In this document: in pieces, positions 25,462 through 34,064 of the stretch
How positions within the stretch are numbered: the first letter of the stretch is position 1
Layout of the letters: each line of letters starts with the position of its first letter
DNA from: Caproicibacter sp047777415
GTDB lineage: Bacteria; Bacillota; Clostridia; Oscillospirales; Acutalibacteraceae
Reading direction: 5' to 3'
Length of the DNA: 64,000 bases
NCBI GenBank assembly: GCA_047777415.1
Contig: JBKEEO010000002.1
Coordinates: forward strand, 1,054,001 to 1,118,000
Notes under the pieces: generated by a model
What the model was told of the DNA's origin: nothing
Database searches by the model: none
Seen by the model: only the letters and a program-made list of their open reading frames with translations
Made by a program: the position numbers and the translations under genes

Positions 25462-27303
25462 TTAAATTCCCCCGCCGGGTTCGTCATCGTAGTCGTCCTC
25501 TTCTTCCAGCAGGCGCAGTTTCTTTGCTTTGCGCTTTTTTAAAACGATAACCGTTGCAAAAATAACCACAACAACCCCGCAGATGATTCCGATCCACAAT
25601 TTCCAGCCCAGTCCGCCGCCATTGGGCTGCTCGTCCGCTGGCATGTCTCCCTCCGGGTTCATGAATTCCGGGTCCATCATATCGGGAATTTCCGCCGCCT
25701 GTACTTCTGCGGAAAATTCTTTTACAACCTCCAACACTTTTCCTGATGCATCCTCATAACTGAATGTCACTGTGCCGGAGAGAGTTCCTTCTTGCAGTGG
25801 TGTCAGATTTGCCTGGAAGGTATCGCTCATGCCGGAATCCAAATTACCAATATACAGACTGCCTTCGTCTGTGTCGAAATTTCCGTCCAGTTGAGCGGTA
25901 ACATTGTAAACCTTGCTTTTTCCCTTATTTACAAAGTCTACACTAATCCGCCCATCCTCTCCCATGAAAATAGGATTGCTCAAAACAGGCTCCCCAACTT
26001 CAAACCGAATCAGCTGTACAAGGGGAATGGTGATGATTTCTTGGGAAGAGAGCGTCTGGCGTTTCCCGTCCAAAATTGCATCGTAGCTGAAATCCACGCG
26101 GACGCCATAGGAATTGGGGGACGCGTCAGCCTTCGGCAGCAGCGCAATTTCTTTTTTCACCGTTGCCCCGGCATCCAGTTTCGATATAAAAAACGTGTTA
26201 GATGATTGGGACGGTGTAAAAATACTGCCGACCGGCGTGTTGGAATCCGAATCCCCCGTTTCTGAACCCACGGTCATTTTGCAGTTTTCAATCGGAATAC
26301 TTCCCGTATTAAGAACATTCATGACAAGGTTGAATTCCTTTCCACCCGTCACTGCCTGGCCGCCAAAATCATAGCTGGAGATGATAAGCTGTGGCTTACT
26401 GTCCCCAACCTCACCTGTATCGTCCTCGCCTGTTTTTGTTCCTTGAATCGGCAGATAGATTTTAGAGGTGGCGGGGCTGACGTTATCTGCCGAAAGCGTA
26501 ATGCCGATCGGATAACTGTTTGTTTCCATCTTATCAAGACAAGAAAGCGGATATGTGACCGTTGTGGTCTTACCCGCATCCAGTACCCCGATTGGTTTTG
26601 TGTCGGACTCCCCATTGATACTGACTCCGCCGGCCGCAGAAAGATCCAGTACGGAAATAATATTGGTGCAGGACACGCCGCCTATGTTCTTAACTGTCAA
26701 GGTCAAATCAAAATTTTCGCCCTCTTCTACAGGGGTATGATCCACCTGAAAAGAAGTAACCGTTAACCGGCCATCCGTATCATTGTCCGATGCGGAATCC
26801 AATTTGCTAAACACCAAATATTCCACGGTAAATTTTAAATCATGATCGTCACTTTCCAAAATATCATCGGAAGAATCGTAATATGTAATCTCAAGTTTTA
26901 AAATTCCGTAATTGCTTCCGATTCTTTTGAGATATTTCTGTGGAATATATAAGTCGTAGGATAGCGTGGTGACATCGTAGTCATTTTCATCCACATCCAC
27001 ATTCTCTGCAAGAAATTTCTTATGACCGACTTTAATGGAATTGCTGGCCGATGTCACCTCGATTTCAATATAATCACTGTCGGGATTAAAATCAAAACCA
27101 TCCATGGTTTGCGTAAAGGTTAGATGAACGTCAAACGGACTGCCCACCCCCGGCTCAGACGGTGTAACCGTTGCCGAAGTGACACGCGGGTCGGGTATGT
27201 CATCTGTGTTTGCTGCTGCAGGCACTTGTGCGCCAAACACACATAACAGCGACCATACAGCCGCCAAAAAAAGATAAACCGCTTTTTTCTTTCCTGTCTT
27301 CAT
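25462..27303 (-). CDS. Secreted, membrane-anchored CARDB-domain protein
   Basis: A 613-residue surface protein: signal peptide at residues 1-32 (hydrophobic YLFLAAVWSLLCVFGA, cut after AAA), several immunoglobulin-like CARDB/NEW3-type repeats rich in Asp, Ser and Thr (for example GENFDLTLTVKNIGGVSCTN), one transmembrane segment near residue 575 (GIICGVVVVIFATVIVL), then a short basic-acidic cytoplasmic tail. It sits between the ABC ATPase and permease genes, so it probably acts as the extracytoplasmic partner of that transporter. The ligand is unknown. Confidence 0.82.
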   Translation of the reverse strand: MKTGKKKAVYLFLAAVWSLLCVFGAQVPAAANTDDIPDPRVTSATVTPSEPGVGSPFDVHLTFTQTMDGFDFNPDSDYIEIEVTSASNSIKVGHKKFLAENVDVDENDYDVTTLSYDLYIPQKYLKRIGSNYGILKLEITYYDSSDDILESDDHDLKFTVEYLVFSKLDSASDNDTDGRLTVTSFQVDHTPVEEGENFDLTLTVKNIGGVSCTNIISVLDLSAAGGVSINGESDTKPIGVLDAGKTTTVTYPLSCLDKMETNSYPIGITLSADNVSPATSKIYLPIQGTKTGEDDTGEVGDSKPQLIISSYDFGGQAVTGGKEFNLVMNVLNTGSIPIENCKMTVGSETGDSDSNTPVGSIFTPSQSSNTFFISKLDAGATVKKEIALLPKADASPNSYGVRVDFSYDAILDGKRQTLSSQEIITIPLVQLIRFEVGEPVLSNPIFMGEDGRISVDFVNKGKSKVYNVTAQLDGNFDTDEGSLYIGNLDSGMSDTFQANLTPLQEGTLSGTVTFSYEDASGKVLEVVKEFSAEVQAAEIPDMMDPEFMNPEGDMPADEQPNGGGLGWKLWIGIICGVVVVIFATVIVLKKRKAKKLRLLEEEDDYDDEPGGGI

Positions 27304-28019
27304 GCCTTTTGTTCCTCCTTCTGCTTCACGCCGGCAGGGTTTAATTCATCAGAAATTTTGTTGCCGTCATGTATTTTAATGATACGCCCTGCGTATTGGG
27401 CGATTTCCGGGTCATGTGTTACGATAATTAATGTTTCACCATATTTTTTTGCCATTGTGACCATCAGTTGCATGACTTCCCTGCCCGTTTTACTGTCCAA
27501 GTTCCCTGTCGGTTCGTCTGCAAAAATCAGCTTTGGCCTTGCAACAAAAGCACGGGCAATTCCTACGCGCTGTTGCTGACCTCCGCTCATCTGTGTAGGC
27601 CGATGCAGCAGACGGTTGCCAAGCCGAACCGCCCGCAGCATTTTAACCGCTTTTCTGATTCTGACTTCCTTTTTCACCCCTCGAAATGCAAGGGGCAGCG
27701 CCACATTATCAATCGCAGTCATAGTCGGCATCAGATTATAAGACTGAAAGATAAATCCTATATGTTTCTGCCGAAACAAAGCCCACTGCTTTTCGGTGTA
27801 ATGCGTTACATCTTTTCCTCCAATCAAGATTCTGCCACGCGACGGACGTTCCAAACCGGCCATGATGTTCAGTAAGGTGGATTTGCCGGACCCCGATGTT
27901 CCAAGGATGCAGCAAATTTCCCCTTGTGCAACACTCAGGCTGATACGACTGAGCGCGACCACTTTTTCCGTACCGATGTGGTACACTTTTCGTACATCGC
28001 AGACGTTGATAATATCCAT
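27300..28019 (-). CDS. ABC transporter ATP-binding protein, MacB/LolD type
   Basis: A 239-residue ATPase with Walker A GTSGSGKSTL, Q-loop FIFQSYNLMPTMTA, signature MSGGQQQRVGIARA, Walker B LIFADEPTGNLDS and His switch IVTHDPEIA. The KYGETLIIVTHD stretch is typical of the MacB/LolD/FtsE group. The ATG at 28019 is chosen because GGAGGA is six bases upstream. It overlaps the CARDB gene by four bases and is first in the operon. Confidence 0.93.
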   Translation of the reverse strand: MDIINVCDVRKVYHIGTEKVVALSRISLSVAQGEICCILGTSGSGKSTLLNIMAGLERPSRGRILIGGKDVTHYTEKQWALFRQKHIGFIFQSYNLMPTMTAIDNVALPLAFRGVKKEVRIRKAVKMLRAVRLGNRLLHRPTQMSGGQQQRVGIARAFVARPKLIFADEPTGNLDSKTGREVMQLMVTMAKKYGETLIIVTHDPEIAQYAGRIIKIHDGNKISDELNPAGVKQKEEQKA

Positions 28020-28067
28020 AAGACTCCTCCTGCGCCGGTGTTGTTTTGCCATAATATAACAATTCTA

Positions 28068-28096
28068 ATTGTATTCTCATTTTACTTGTTTATCAA
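28068..28096 (-). promoter_or_regulatory. Promoter of the ABC/CARDB operon
   Basis: On the minus strand TTGATA, a 17-base spacer and TACAAT. Its -35 lies inside the Rex-like palindrome at 28086-28103. Confidence 0.7.
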
Positions 28097-28103
28097 TGAA
28101 CAA
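28086..28103. promoter_or_regulatory. Candidate Rex (NADH-sensing repressor) operator
   Basis: TTGTTTATCAATGAACAA: 18 bases with TTGTT and AACAA half-sites eight bases apart, the geometry of the Rex consensus TTGTTAANNNNTTAACAA. It is between the divergent ABC operon and the [FeFe]-hydrogenase gene. Hydrogenase genes are established Rex targets in Clostridia; the two inner positions deviate. Confidence 0.5.
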
Positions 28104-28241
28104 TTTTGTAACATCTGTATTAATACAGTTAATTTTTCGCTTAATACGATGTTCAGCGATGCCGAATAAATGGTTTCTACACGGCAAATCCTAACAATAG
28201 ATTCATTCGGAGCAAAAAAACTAACGAAAGAGGACGGTTGC

Positions 28242-29492
28242 GTGACAACTTTTGAAGAATTATACAACCGACTGGTGAAAGCCTCTGTGCAAAACAAACT
28301 GCCGGAAGAGCTTACTCGGGTACGGAAGGAAAAATATGATCCCCATCAACTGGACTGCCTGCTAAACCCGGAAAAACACCCGCCTGTGATTCGAATCGGT
28401 GACTGTGCCTGTTCGGACGACGAGCGGGCCGCCTGCGCCGGAAAATGTTTATTTGATGCGCTGTATCGGGATGAAAAAGGCAATCTGGTTGTGAACAAAG
28501 ACCTGTGCGTCGGGTGTGAGGACTGCATAAAGAATTGCAAAGCGCACAAGTTAACGGAAAGCCGAGATATTCTTCCCACATTAGAAGCGATTCACAATTC
28601 CAAAGCGCCGGTGTATGCCATGATTGCCCCGGCATTTATCAATCAGTTCAGCGATGATGTCACGCCCGGAAAACTCAGAACTGCGTTTAAGCGCATCGGC
28701 TTTGCCGGCATGGTGGAAGTCGCCCTGTTCGCGGATATTTTAACGCTGAAAGAAGCACTGGAATTTGACAGGAACATTGTGGAGGAAAAGGATTTTCAAC
28801 TTACCAGCTGCTGCTGTCCAATGTGGATTGCAATGATTCGGCGGGTGTATCACCAACTGATTCCTCATGTTCCCGGCTCCGTTTCCCCCATGGTTGCATG
28901 CGGCCGCTCCATTAAGACGCTGTATCCTGAGGCAATTACCGTCTTTATCGGGCCGTGTCTTGCCAAAAAAGCGGAGGCACGCGAAAAAGACGTGGCAGAT
29001 TCAACCGACCACGTCCTTACATTTCAAGAAATGCGCGATATTTTCGATTTCGCGGGGATTGACCCCGCTGCAATGCCGGAGGACGAGCGCGACCATTCCT
29101 CCCGCGCCGGTCGAATTTACGCGAGTACCGGAGGCGTGAGTGAAGCGGTGCAAAAAACGGTGAAACGGCTAAATCCACACCGCAAGATTACGGTACACGC
29201 CGCTCAGGCGGACGGTGTCCCTGCCTGCAAAAAAATGCTCAATGATGTTTTAGAGGGGAAAATTACCGCTAATTTCATAGAGGGAATGGGCTGTGTCGGT
29301 GGCTGTGTCGGCGGACCGAAAGCACTGATTCCCGCAAAGGAAGGCAGGAAGAACGTCTACCGCTATGGTAACGAGGCAACGTATCCCACACCGATTGACA
29401 ATCCTTTCGTCATTGAGCTGCTTCACCGTCTGGGTTTCGATACCGTAGAAAGTCTGCTGGAAGACAGTGAAATTTTCACACGTCATTTTTAA
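28242..29492 (+). CDS. Monomeric [FeFe]-hydrogenase, group B-like
   Basis: A 416-residue iron-only hydrogenase. N-terminal Cys clusters CACSDDERAACAGKC and CVGCEDCIKNC should hold two [4Fe-4S] centres. The H-cluster motifs are L1 TSCCCPMW near residue 188, L2 FIGPCLAKKAEA near 235 and L3 MGCVGGCVGGP near 350. This L3 form resembles group B enzymes, whose physiological role is poorly known. It reduces protons or oxidises hydrogen with ferredoxin as the likely partner. GTG at 28242 is preferred, with AAAGAGG upstream; a longer frame from 28170 has no ribosome-binding site. H-cluster maturases are not in this window. Confidence 0.92.
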   Translation: MTTFEELYNRLVKASVQNKLPEELTRVRKEKYDPHQLDCLLNPEKHPPVIRIGDCACSDDERAACAGKCLFDALYRDEKGNLVVNKDLCVGCEDCIKNCKAHKLTESRDILPTLEAIHNSKAPVYAMIAPAFINQFSDDVTPGKLRTAFKRIGFAGMVEVALFADILTLKEALEFDRNIVEEKDFQLTSCCCPMWIAMIRRVYHQLIPHVPGSVSPMVACGRSIKTLYPEAITVFIGPCLAKKAEAREKDVADSTDHVLTFQEMRDIFDFAGIDPAAMPEDERDHSSRAGRIYASTGGVSEAVQKTVKRLNPHRKITVHAAQADGVPACKKMLNDVLEGKITANFIEGMGCVGGCVGGPKALIPAKEGRKNVYRYGNEATYPTPIDNPFVIELLHRLGFDTVESLLEDSEIFTRHF

Positions 29493-29573
29493 TAAACAAA
29501 CCTATTGGCAAATACATCGGAAGCAAGAACACAGGTAAAGAATCTGCGCACATTAGGATTCTTCGGTGATTCA

Positions 29574-29583
29574 TGCTATAATA
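29574..29583 (+). promoter_or_regulatory. Extended -10 promoter of the helicase gene
   Basis: ATGCTATAAT contains the TGnTATAAT extended -10; no good -35 is visible. It lies 37 bases upstream of the helicase ATG. Confidence 0.55.
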
Positions 29584-29620
29584 GGCAAGCATCAAAAATT
29601 TATGAAACAAAGGAAGCAAT

Positions 29621-31300
29621 ATGCAGTTTAAAGAAATGAATCTAATGCCCGAAATTATACGCGCCGTAGAAGAACTGGGATATGAAACGGCAACTGATAT
29701 TCAGTCCGGAGCAATCCCTCTGATTCTGGAGGGCAGGGACCTCATCGGCCGTTCCAGCACGGGCACTGGAAAAACAGCCGCATTCGGCATCCCAGTCGTT
29801 CAAATGACGGCACACGGCAGCGGTGCCAGAGGGCAGGTACTGATTTTAAGCCCCACCCGCGAGCTGGCAATGCAAATCAGCAACGAGTTGCACAAATATT
29901 CAAAATATCTCAGTGGAGTCAGCCTGGCTACGGTATGCGGCGGTCAGCCTATGCAGGGACAAATCCGCCGGCTGAAAACCGCTAAGATTGTTATCGGTAC
30001 GCCCGGGCGCGTGATGGACCATCTTCGCCGCAAAACACTGACGCTTGAAAATTTGAGAACAGTGGTTCTTGACGAAGCGGATGAAATGCTGAACATGGGA
30101 TTTTTGGACGATATCCGTACCATTCTAAGTCAAGCACCCGAACAGCGGCAAACCCTGCTCTTCAGCGCGACCATGCCCCCCTCCATTCTTGCCATTACAA
30201 AGGACTTTCAAACCGACCCGGCAATGGTTGCAGTGGACAAAGGACGGCGCACCGTTGAAGGCATTTCCCAGTTTTATTACCGCGTGCCGCAGAAGGATAA
30301 AATGAATGCGCTCAAGTTATTGCTGGAATATCATCGGCCGAAGCGCGCGCTGATTTTCTGCAACACCAAAAGGATGGTAGAAGAACTCTGTTCAGAACTT
30401 AACGACAGCGGATTTCAGGCTGCCGCACTGCACGGCGACATGAAACAGAACCAGCGCACACAGGTCATGAATGATTTTAAAAACGGACGCAGCAGCCTGC
30501 TGGTTGCAACCGATGTCGCTGCTCGCGGCATCGATGTAGAAAACGTGGACGCCGTCTTTAATTTCGATATTCCGCAGGAGAACGAGTATTACATTCACAG
30601 AATCGGCCGTACCGGACGTGCAGGAAAAACGGGTTCCTCTTACACACTCGCTGCAAACCGCTCCCAGATGGAACGAATGCGTTCGCTGGAACGGTTTTTA
30701 AACGTTAAAATCAGTGAGGCTCCCGTGCCGAACTTAGAGGACATTCATGAGCGGCGCCTAAAGAAATTTCTTGGGCACATCAAGGAACTTGTGGATGAAG
30801 GCAGCGGAACAAACTGGATTCCATATCTCGAAAACTTAGAATCAGAGGGCTATGCTCCCCTGCAGGTGGCAGCTGCGCTATGCGCGCTTTCCGCAGGCAA
30901 AAACCGCAGGCTCGAATCCGTGCGGAACATCCGCCGCCTGCCCGCAGAATCGGAAAAAAAGGGCTCCGTTCAAGTGCGTGCGGATATTGGCGCAAAGGAC
31001 AAAATCCGACCCGAATTTTTAATCGGTGAAATTGTCTCCGCTACGGGACTTGCGGTTGGTGTAATCGGGAAAATCAGTATCCACAAAGAGTATACAACCA
31101 TAGAGCTTTCTGCCAAGGATGCCGCCTTAATCGCTCGCAAAATGTCCGCTTGGAAAATTAGGCAGCGTACCGTGCATTTCACCCTGCCCGGCAGACAGGG
31201 ACAGCAGGAACGCCACAAAAACTTTTCTAAAAAAGGCTGGCGTCCGCATGGGAAAGGAAAAGGATTTCACCACGGACACAGAACCGGCGGAATAGAATAA
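29621..31300 (+). CDS. DEAD-box RNA helicase with DbpA-type RNA-binding domain
   Basis: A 559-residue helicase. Motif Q is near residue 20, motif I SSTGTGKTAAF, motif Ia PTRELAMQ, motif II LDEADEML, motif III FSATMP, and motifs IV to VI end with HRIGRTGRAG. After residue 380 comes a helical extension and a C-terminal RRM-like DbpA domain (GEIVSATGLAVGVIGKISIHKEYTTIEL), followed by a basic Gly-rich tail. It remodels rRNA or mRNA, probably in ribosome assembly and cold adaptation. AAAGGAAG precedes the ATG. Confidence 0.94.
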   Translation: MQFKEMNLMPEIIRAVEELGYETATDIQSGAIPLILEGRDLIGRSSTGTGKTAAFGIPVVQMTAHGSGARGQVLILSPTRELAMQISNELHKYSKYLSGVSLATVCGGQPMQGQIRRLKTAKIVIGTPGRVMDHLRRKTLTLENLRTVVLDEADEMLNMGFLDDIRTILSQAPEQRQTLLFSATMPPSILAITKDFQTDPAMVAVDKGRRTVEGISQFYYRVPQKDKMNALKLLLEYHRPKRALIFCNTKRMVEELCSELNDSGFQAAALHGDMKQNQRTQVMNDFKNGRSSLLVATDVAARGIDVENVDAVFNFDIPQENEYYIHRIGRTGRAGKTGSSYTLAANRSQMERMRSLERFLNVKISEAPVPNLEDIHERRLKKFLGHIKELVDEGSGTNWIPYLENLESEGYAPLQVAAALCALSAGKNRRLESVRNIRRLPAESEKKGSVQVRADIGAKDKIRPEFLIGEIVSATGLAVGVIGKISIHKEYTTIELSAKDAALIARKMSAWKIRQRTVHFTLPGRQGQQERHKNFSKKGWRPHGKGKGFHHGHRTGGIE

Positions 31301-31313
31301 ATAGCCGTAAAAC

Positions 31314-31357
31314 AAAAAAAGCCGCGCAGTCCAATTGGGGCTGCACGGCTCTTTTTT
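31314..31357. terminator. Bidirectional terminator
   Basis: Stem AAAAAAAGCCGCGCAGTCC / GGGCTGCACGGCTCTTTTTT with mismatches. It serves the helicase and the converging HMA-like gene. Confidence 0.85.
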
Positions 31358-31595
31358 ACATAATGTGATTCTGCACTTTCTCGGTAGCCACTTCACATCC
31401 GCATTCATCCAGCTCTTTGCGGAGCTGATTGGGATTGGTTCCCGTGGTGTCATAGTCAACGGCTACCGTTTCACGGCCGCGGCTCACGCTGACAGAAATC
31501 ACCCCCGGAATAGAATCCAAACGGCGCTTGATTTCTTTGCAGTTTCGTTTATCCTCAGGATGTTCCAGCTGAAAATAGACACTTGCCTTAGACAA
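31356..31595 (-). CDS. Small HMA-fold-like protein lacking the metal motif
   Basis: A 79-residue protein that looks like a heavy-metal-associated (ferredoxin-like) fold: SVYFQLEHPEDKRNCKEIKRRL helix, then DSIPGVISVSVSRGRETVAVDYD, resembling the loop-strand pattern of HMA domains. The usual CxxC copper motif is absent. TTG at 31595 is chosen because GGGGAGG lies seven bases upstream. It follows the phosphoglycerate mutase gene closely and may share its transcript. The function is unknown. Confidence 0.6.
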   Translation of the reverse strand: MSKASVYFQLEHPEDKRNCKEIKRRLDSIPGVISVSVSRGRETVAVDYDTTGTNPNQLRKELDECGCEVATEKVQNHIM

Positions 31596-31653
31596 GAAAT
31601 CACCTCCCCGCTTAGTATGTACGTGGAGGGATACTTCTATCAGAAATTCATGG

Positions 31654-32397
31654 TTATCCCACTTTTCCCTGATTGGCAACGCTTTGAATTTTTGATTGAA
31701 TCAAGGCAGGGTCTCCGAGATATCTCTTATCCGTTACGTTCAAGTGTTCGTCAAAAGTATAAACGAGCGGGATACCTGTGGGAATATTTACTTTGGTAAT
31801 GTCTTCTTTTGAAAGTTTTTCAAAATAGTAGACAAGCGCTCGGATGGAATTTCCATGAGCGGCAATTAAAACACGTTTGCCTTGCTCCATGTCTTTGCGG
31901 ATGTTTTCCTCAAAGAACGGGACAACCCTGGCGATGGTATCTTGCAAACTTTCACCAAGCGGTAATTCCTGTGGAGATTCATTTCTGTACGGTTCCTGGC
32001 GATGCGGGCTTCTGTCATCATCCTCTGTGAGCAGCGGAGGGCGAACATCAAACGACCGCCGCCAGATATGCACCTGCTCTTCGCCGTATTTCTGCGCTGT
32101 CTGTGCCTTGTTTAGTCCTTGAAGGGCACCGTAATGCCGCTCGTTCAGTTTCCAACTTTTCACAATCGGCAGCCATTCACGGTCCATTTGCTTCAAAACA
32201 AGATTCAGCGTATGAATGGCGCGCTTTAAATAGGAAGTGTAGCAAATATCAAAATCAAACCCTGACTGCTTGAGAAGGCGACCTGCATTTTCAGCCTCTG
32301 TTTTCCCCGTCTCGGACAAATTCACATCCGTCCAGCCGGTAAAAAGATTTTTTCTGTTCCATTCACTTTCTCCGTGCCGAATTAGTACCAATTTCAT
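31654..32397 (-). CDS. gpmA: 2,3-bisphosphoglycerate-dependent phosphoglycerate mutase
   Basis: A 247-residue histidine-phosphatase-superfamily mutase interconverting 3- and 2-phosphoglycerate in glycolysis. The catalytic loop is LIRHGESEWNRKNLFTGWTD at residues 5-24; the NERHYGALQGLNK block and the second catalytic His in IAAHGNSIRALVYY follow. Length and motifs fit dPGM rather than a generic phosphatase. Two adjacent ATG codons are present; the second (32397) starts the family-typical KLVLIRHG and lies better from GGGGGA. Confidence 0.95.
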   Translation of the reverse strand: MKLVLIRHGESEWNRKNLFTGWTDVNLSETGKTEAENAGRLLKQSGFDFDICYTSYLKRAIHTLNLVLKQMDREWLPIVKSWKLNERHYGALQGLNKAQTAQKYGEEQVHIWRRSFDVRPPLLTEDDDRSPHRQEPYRNESPQELPLGESLQDTIARVVPFFEENIRKDMEQGKRVLIAAHGNSIRALVYYFEKLSKEDITKVNIPTGIPLVYTFDEHLNVTDKRYLGDPALIQSKIQSVANQGKVG

Positions 32398-32411
32398 CAT
32401 AATTCCCCCTT

Positions 32412-33017
32412 TTAACGGAATACTTTCATCCGCTCATCCACAGGCTGAAAATCTTTGGGACCTGCTTCCCCCGTTACATTTCCAAACGGCATTTGTCCCA
32501 GCAGCTTCCAGCTTTTCGGAGCGTTCCAGTTTTCACGCACTGTTTCGTCGATTAACGGGTTATAATGCTGAAGGTTTGCCCCCAGTCCGGCTTCTTCCAA
32601 TGCCGTCCAAACAGCAAGCTGCAGCATGCCGGAAGATTGAAGCGACCAAACAGGGAAATTTTCCCGATACAATGGATATTTTTCTTGCAGCTTTGTGACA
32701 ACATCTTGATCCTCAAAAAAGAGTACGGTGCCATACCCGCGTGAAAACGAATTAATTTTTTCTTCCGTTTTTGGAAAACTCTCTTTTGGCACCATTGCCC
32801 GCAATATATTTTTAGTTTCCTCCCATAACTTATGATGGCTCTTTCCAAACAAAACAATCACTCGGGCACTTTGGGAATTAAATGCACTTGGCGAAGCTTT
32901 CACCGCTCTGCGAATGATAGAAATAATTTCCTCTTGCGAAACGGTCGGCTCATTGCCAATGGAATAAATAGAACGGCGGTTTTCCAATGCCTGCAAAAAA
33001 CTGCGATTTATATTCAT
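32412..33017 (-). CDS. Nitroreductase family protein
   Basis: A 201-residue flavoprotein-like protein of the nitroreductase family. It has the N-terminal RRSIYSIGN phosphate-binding Arg pattern, PSAFNSQSARVIVLFG near residue 43, and WTALEEAGLGANLQHYNP near residue 137. The oxidoreductase fold binds FMN and reduces nitro or quinone compounds with NAD(P)H; the real substrate is unknown. GGGG lies about eight bases upstream of the ATG. The gpmA gene follows after 14 bases. Confidence 0.88.
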   Translation of the reverse strand: MNINRSFLQALENRRSIYSIGNEPTVSQEEIISIIRRAVKASPSAFNSQSARVIVLFGKSHHKLWEETKNILRAMVPKESFPKTEEKINSFSRGYGTVLFFEDQDVVTKLQEKYPLYRENFPVWSLQSSGMLQLAVWTALEEAGLGANLQHYNPLIDETVRENWNAPKSWKLLGQMPFGNVTGEAGPKDFQPVDERMKVFR

Positions 33018-33217
33018 TTGATATGCCCCATTTCATAGTTCTTTTCTATTCTTATCATAACGGATTTCATTGGTAATATCCACCCTAAAAACAGAGAATT
33101 AAAATGGTAAAATAAGATAATTTTTATATATTTATAATAATAATTATTATTTTAGTATCTTTACAGTACCAAGGAGTGTCATTATAATAAAAAGGCGAAA
33201 AAATGGAGGTAAGGCAT

Positions 33218-33547
33218 ATGGATTTTGAGTTTTGTAAAATGGAAATATTTGTACCGAAAACACATTTTGAACCTGTCAGAAAAGCATTACAGAGCGTGGA
33301 CGCCGGACACATTGGGAATTACGACAGTTGTCTTTCGTACAGCGAAGTCGTTGGATGTTGGCGTCCTTTAAACGGCAGCCAGCCGTTTCTGGGAAAGCAA
33401 GGAGAGTTATGCAGCGCTTCGGAACTGCGGGTGGAGGTTCTGTGCCGAAAGGAAAAAGTGGATGAAACGATAAAAGCGGTCAAGGCGGCCCATCCCTATG
33501 AAGTGCCCGTCATCAATGTGATTCCCCTTTATCGGACGGGATTGTAA
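33218..33547 (+). CDS. NIF3/YqfO C-terminal-like (CutA-fold) small protein
   Basis: A 109-residue stand-alone version of the PII/CutA-like domain inserted in YqfO/NIF3 proteins. Visible are KMEIFVPKTHFEPVRKAL at the start, GHIGNYDSCLSYSEVVGCWRP, LRVEVLCRKEKVDETIKAVK, and AHPYEVPVINVIPL at the end. TGGAGG lies eight bases before the ATG at 33218. The domain may bind metal or nucleotide, but no role is assigned. It seems monocistronic. Confidence 0.8.
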   Translation: MDFEFCKMEIFVPKTHFEPVRKALQSVDAGHIGNYDSCLSYSEVVGCWRPLNGSQPFLGKQGELCSASELRVEVLCRKEKVDETIKAVKAAHPYEVPVINVIPLYRTGL

Positions 33548-33653
33548 GCGAATCATTTTTAATCTGATGTACTGCCATAACCCAAGCGTCTGCACGGGAA
33601 ATTCCTAATCCTATGGCATGTAATTTTGCTTTTTCGTATTCTTTTTACAGAAA

Positions 33654-33683
33654 TTGACCTTTCTCGCCTTTGGAGCATAGTAT
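33654..33683 (+). promoter_or_regulatory. Candidate promoter of the 31-residue peptide gene
   Basis: TTGACC, 18 bases, TAGTAT. A perfect 9-bp inverted repeat, CCTTTGGAG (33667-33675) and CTCCAAAGG (33694-33702), overlaps the spacer and the ribosome-binding site, so it could be an operator, or a hairpin if transcription starts further upstream. Confidence 0.45.
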
Positions 33684-33715
33684 GTAATATCATCTCCAAA
33701 GGAGGGATAAACAAG

Positions 33716-33811
33716 ATGTGTTGGTATTATTGGTATCGATTTGGGCCCTGGGGGCGCTGCTGGTGCCGGTGCTGTTGTTGGCGCCGCCGTCGCAGGCGTC
33801 GCTGCAGATAA
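33716..33811 (+). CDS. 31-residue Cys/Trp/Arg-rich peptide
   Basis: Short gene with an unusually strong ribosome-binding site (AAAGGAGGG, nine bases before the ATG), a candidate promoter upstream and a terminator directly after the stop. The peptide starts MCWYYWYRFGPWGRCWCR and ends with a run of seven Arg. It has 7 Cys, 5 Trp, 3 Tyr and 11 Arg in 31 residues, with no acidic residue. No signal peptide and no known family was recognised. A longer frame back to 33626 crosses the promoter and is unlikely. The composition could suit membrane, nucleic-acid or metal binding; this is speculation. Confidence 0.65.
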   Translation: MCWYYWYRFGPWGRCWCRCCCWRRRRRRRCR

Positions 33812-33819
33812 TATAGAGA

Positions 33820-33854
33820 GGCAGACCGCCCAATATGGGCGGCCTGTCTGTTTT
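33820..33854 (+). terminator. Terminator after the 31-residue peptide gene
   Basis: Stem CAGACCGCCC / GGGCGGCCTGTCTG with a small bulge and an AATAT loop, followed by TTTTG. Confidence 0.75.
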
Positions 33855-34017
33855 GCACTAAATTACCGTTCACAAAGCCTTGTTTGCATTTTGTAATAAT
33901 CGTATTATCAGCAAACTGATACCGTCCGTATGCTGAAGATAAATCGCCAAATCTATTTTTTCGTCATCTAATACGAGTAAAACCCAAAAAATATACGGTT
34001 TTTTTCAATTCTGCACA

Positions 34018-34046
34018 TTTACAATTTACATAAAATTCGATATTAT
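34018..34046 (+). promoter_or_regulatory. Promoter of the fluoride-riboswitch/crcB transcript
   Basis: TTTACA, a 17-base spacer and TATTAT, ending about 18 bases before the aptamer. Confidence 0.65.
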
Positions 34047-34064
34047 TATTTAGAGGATAGTATT

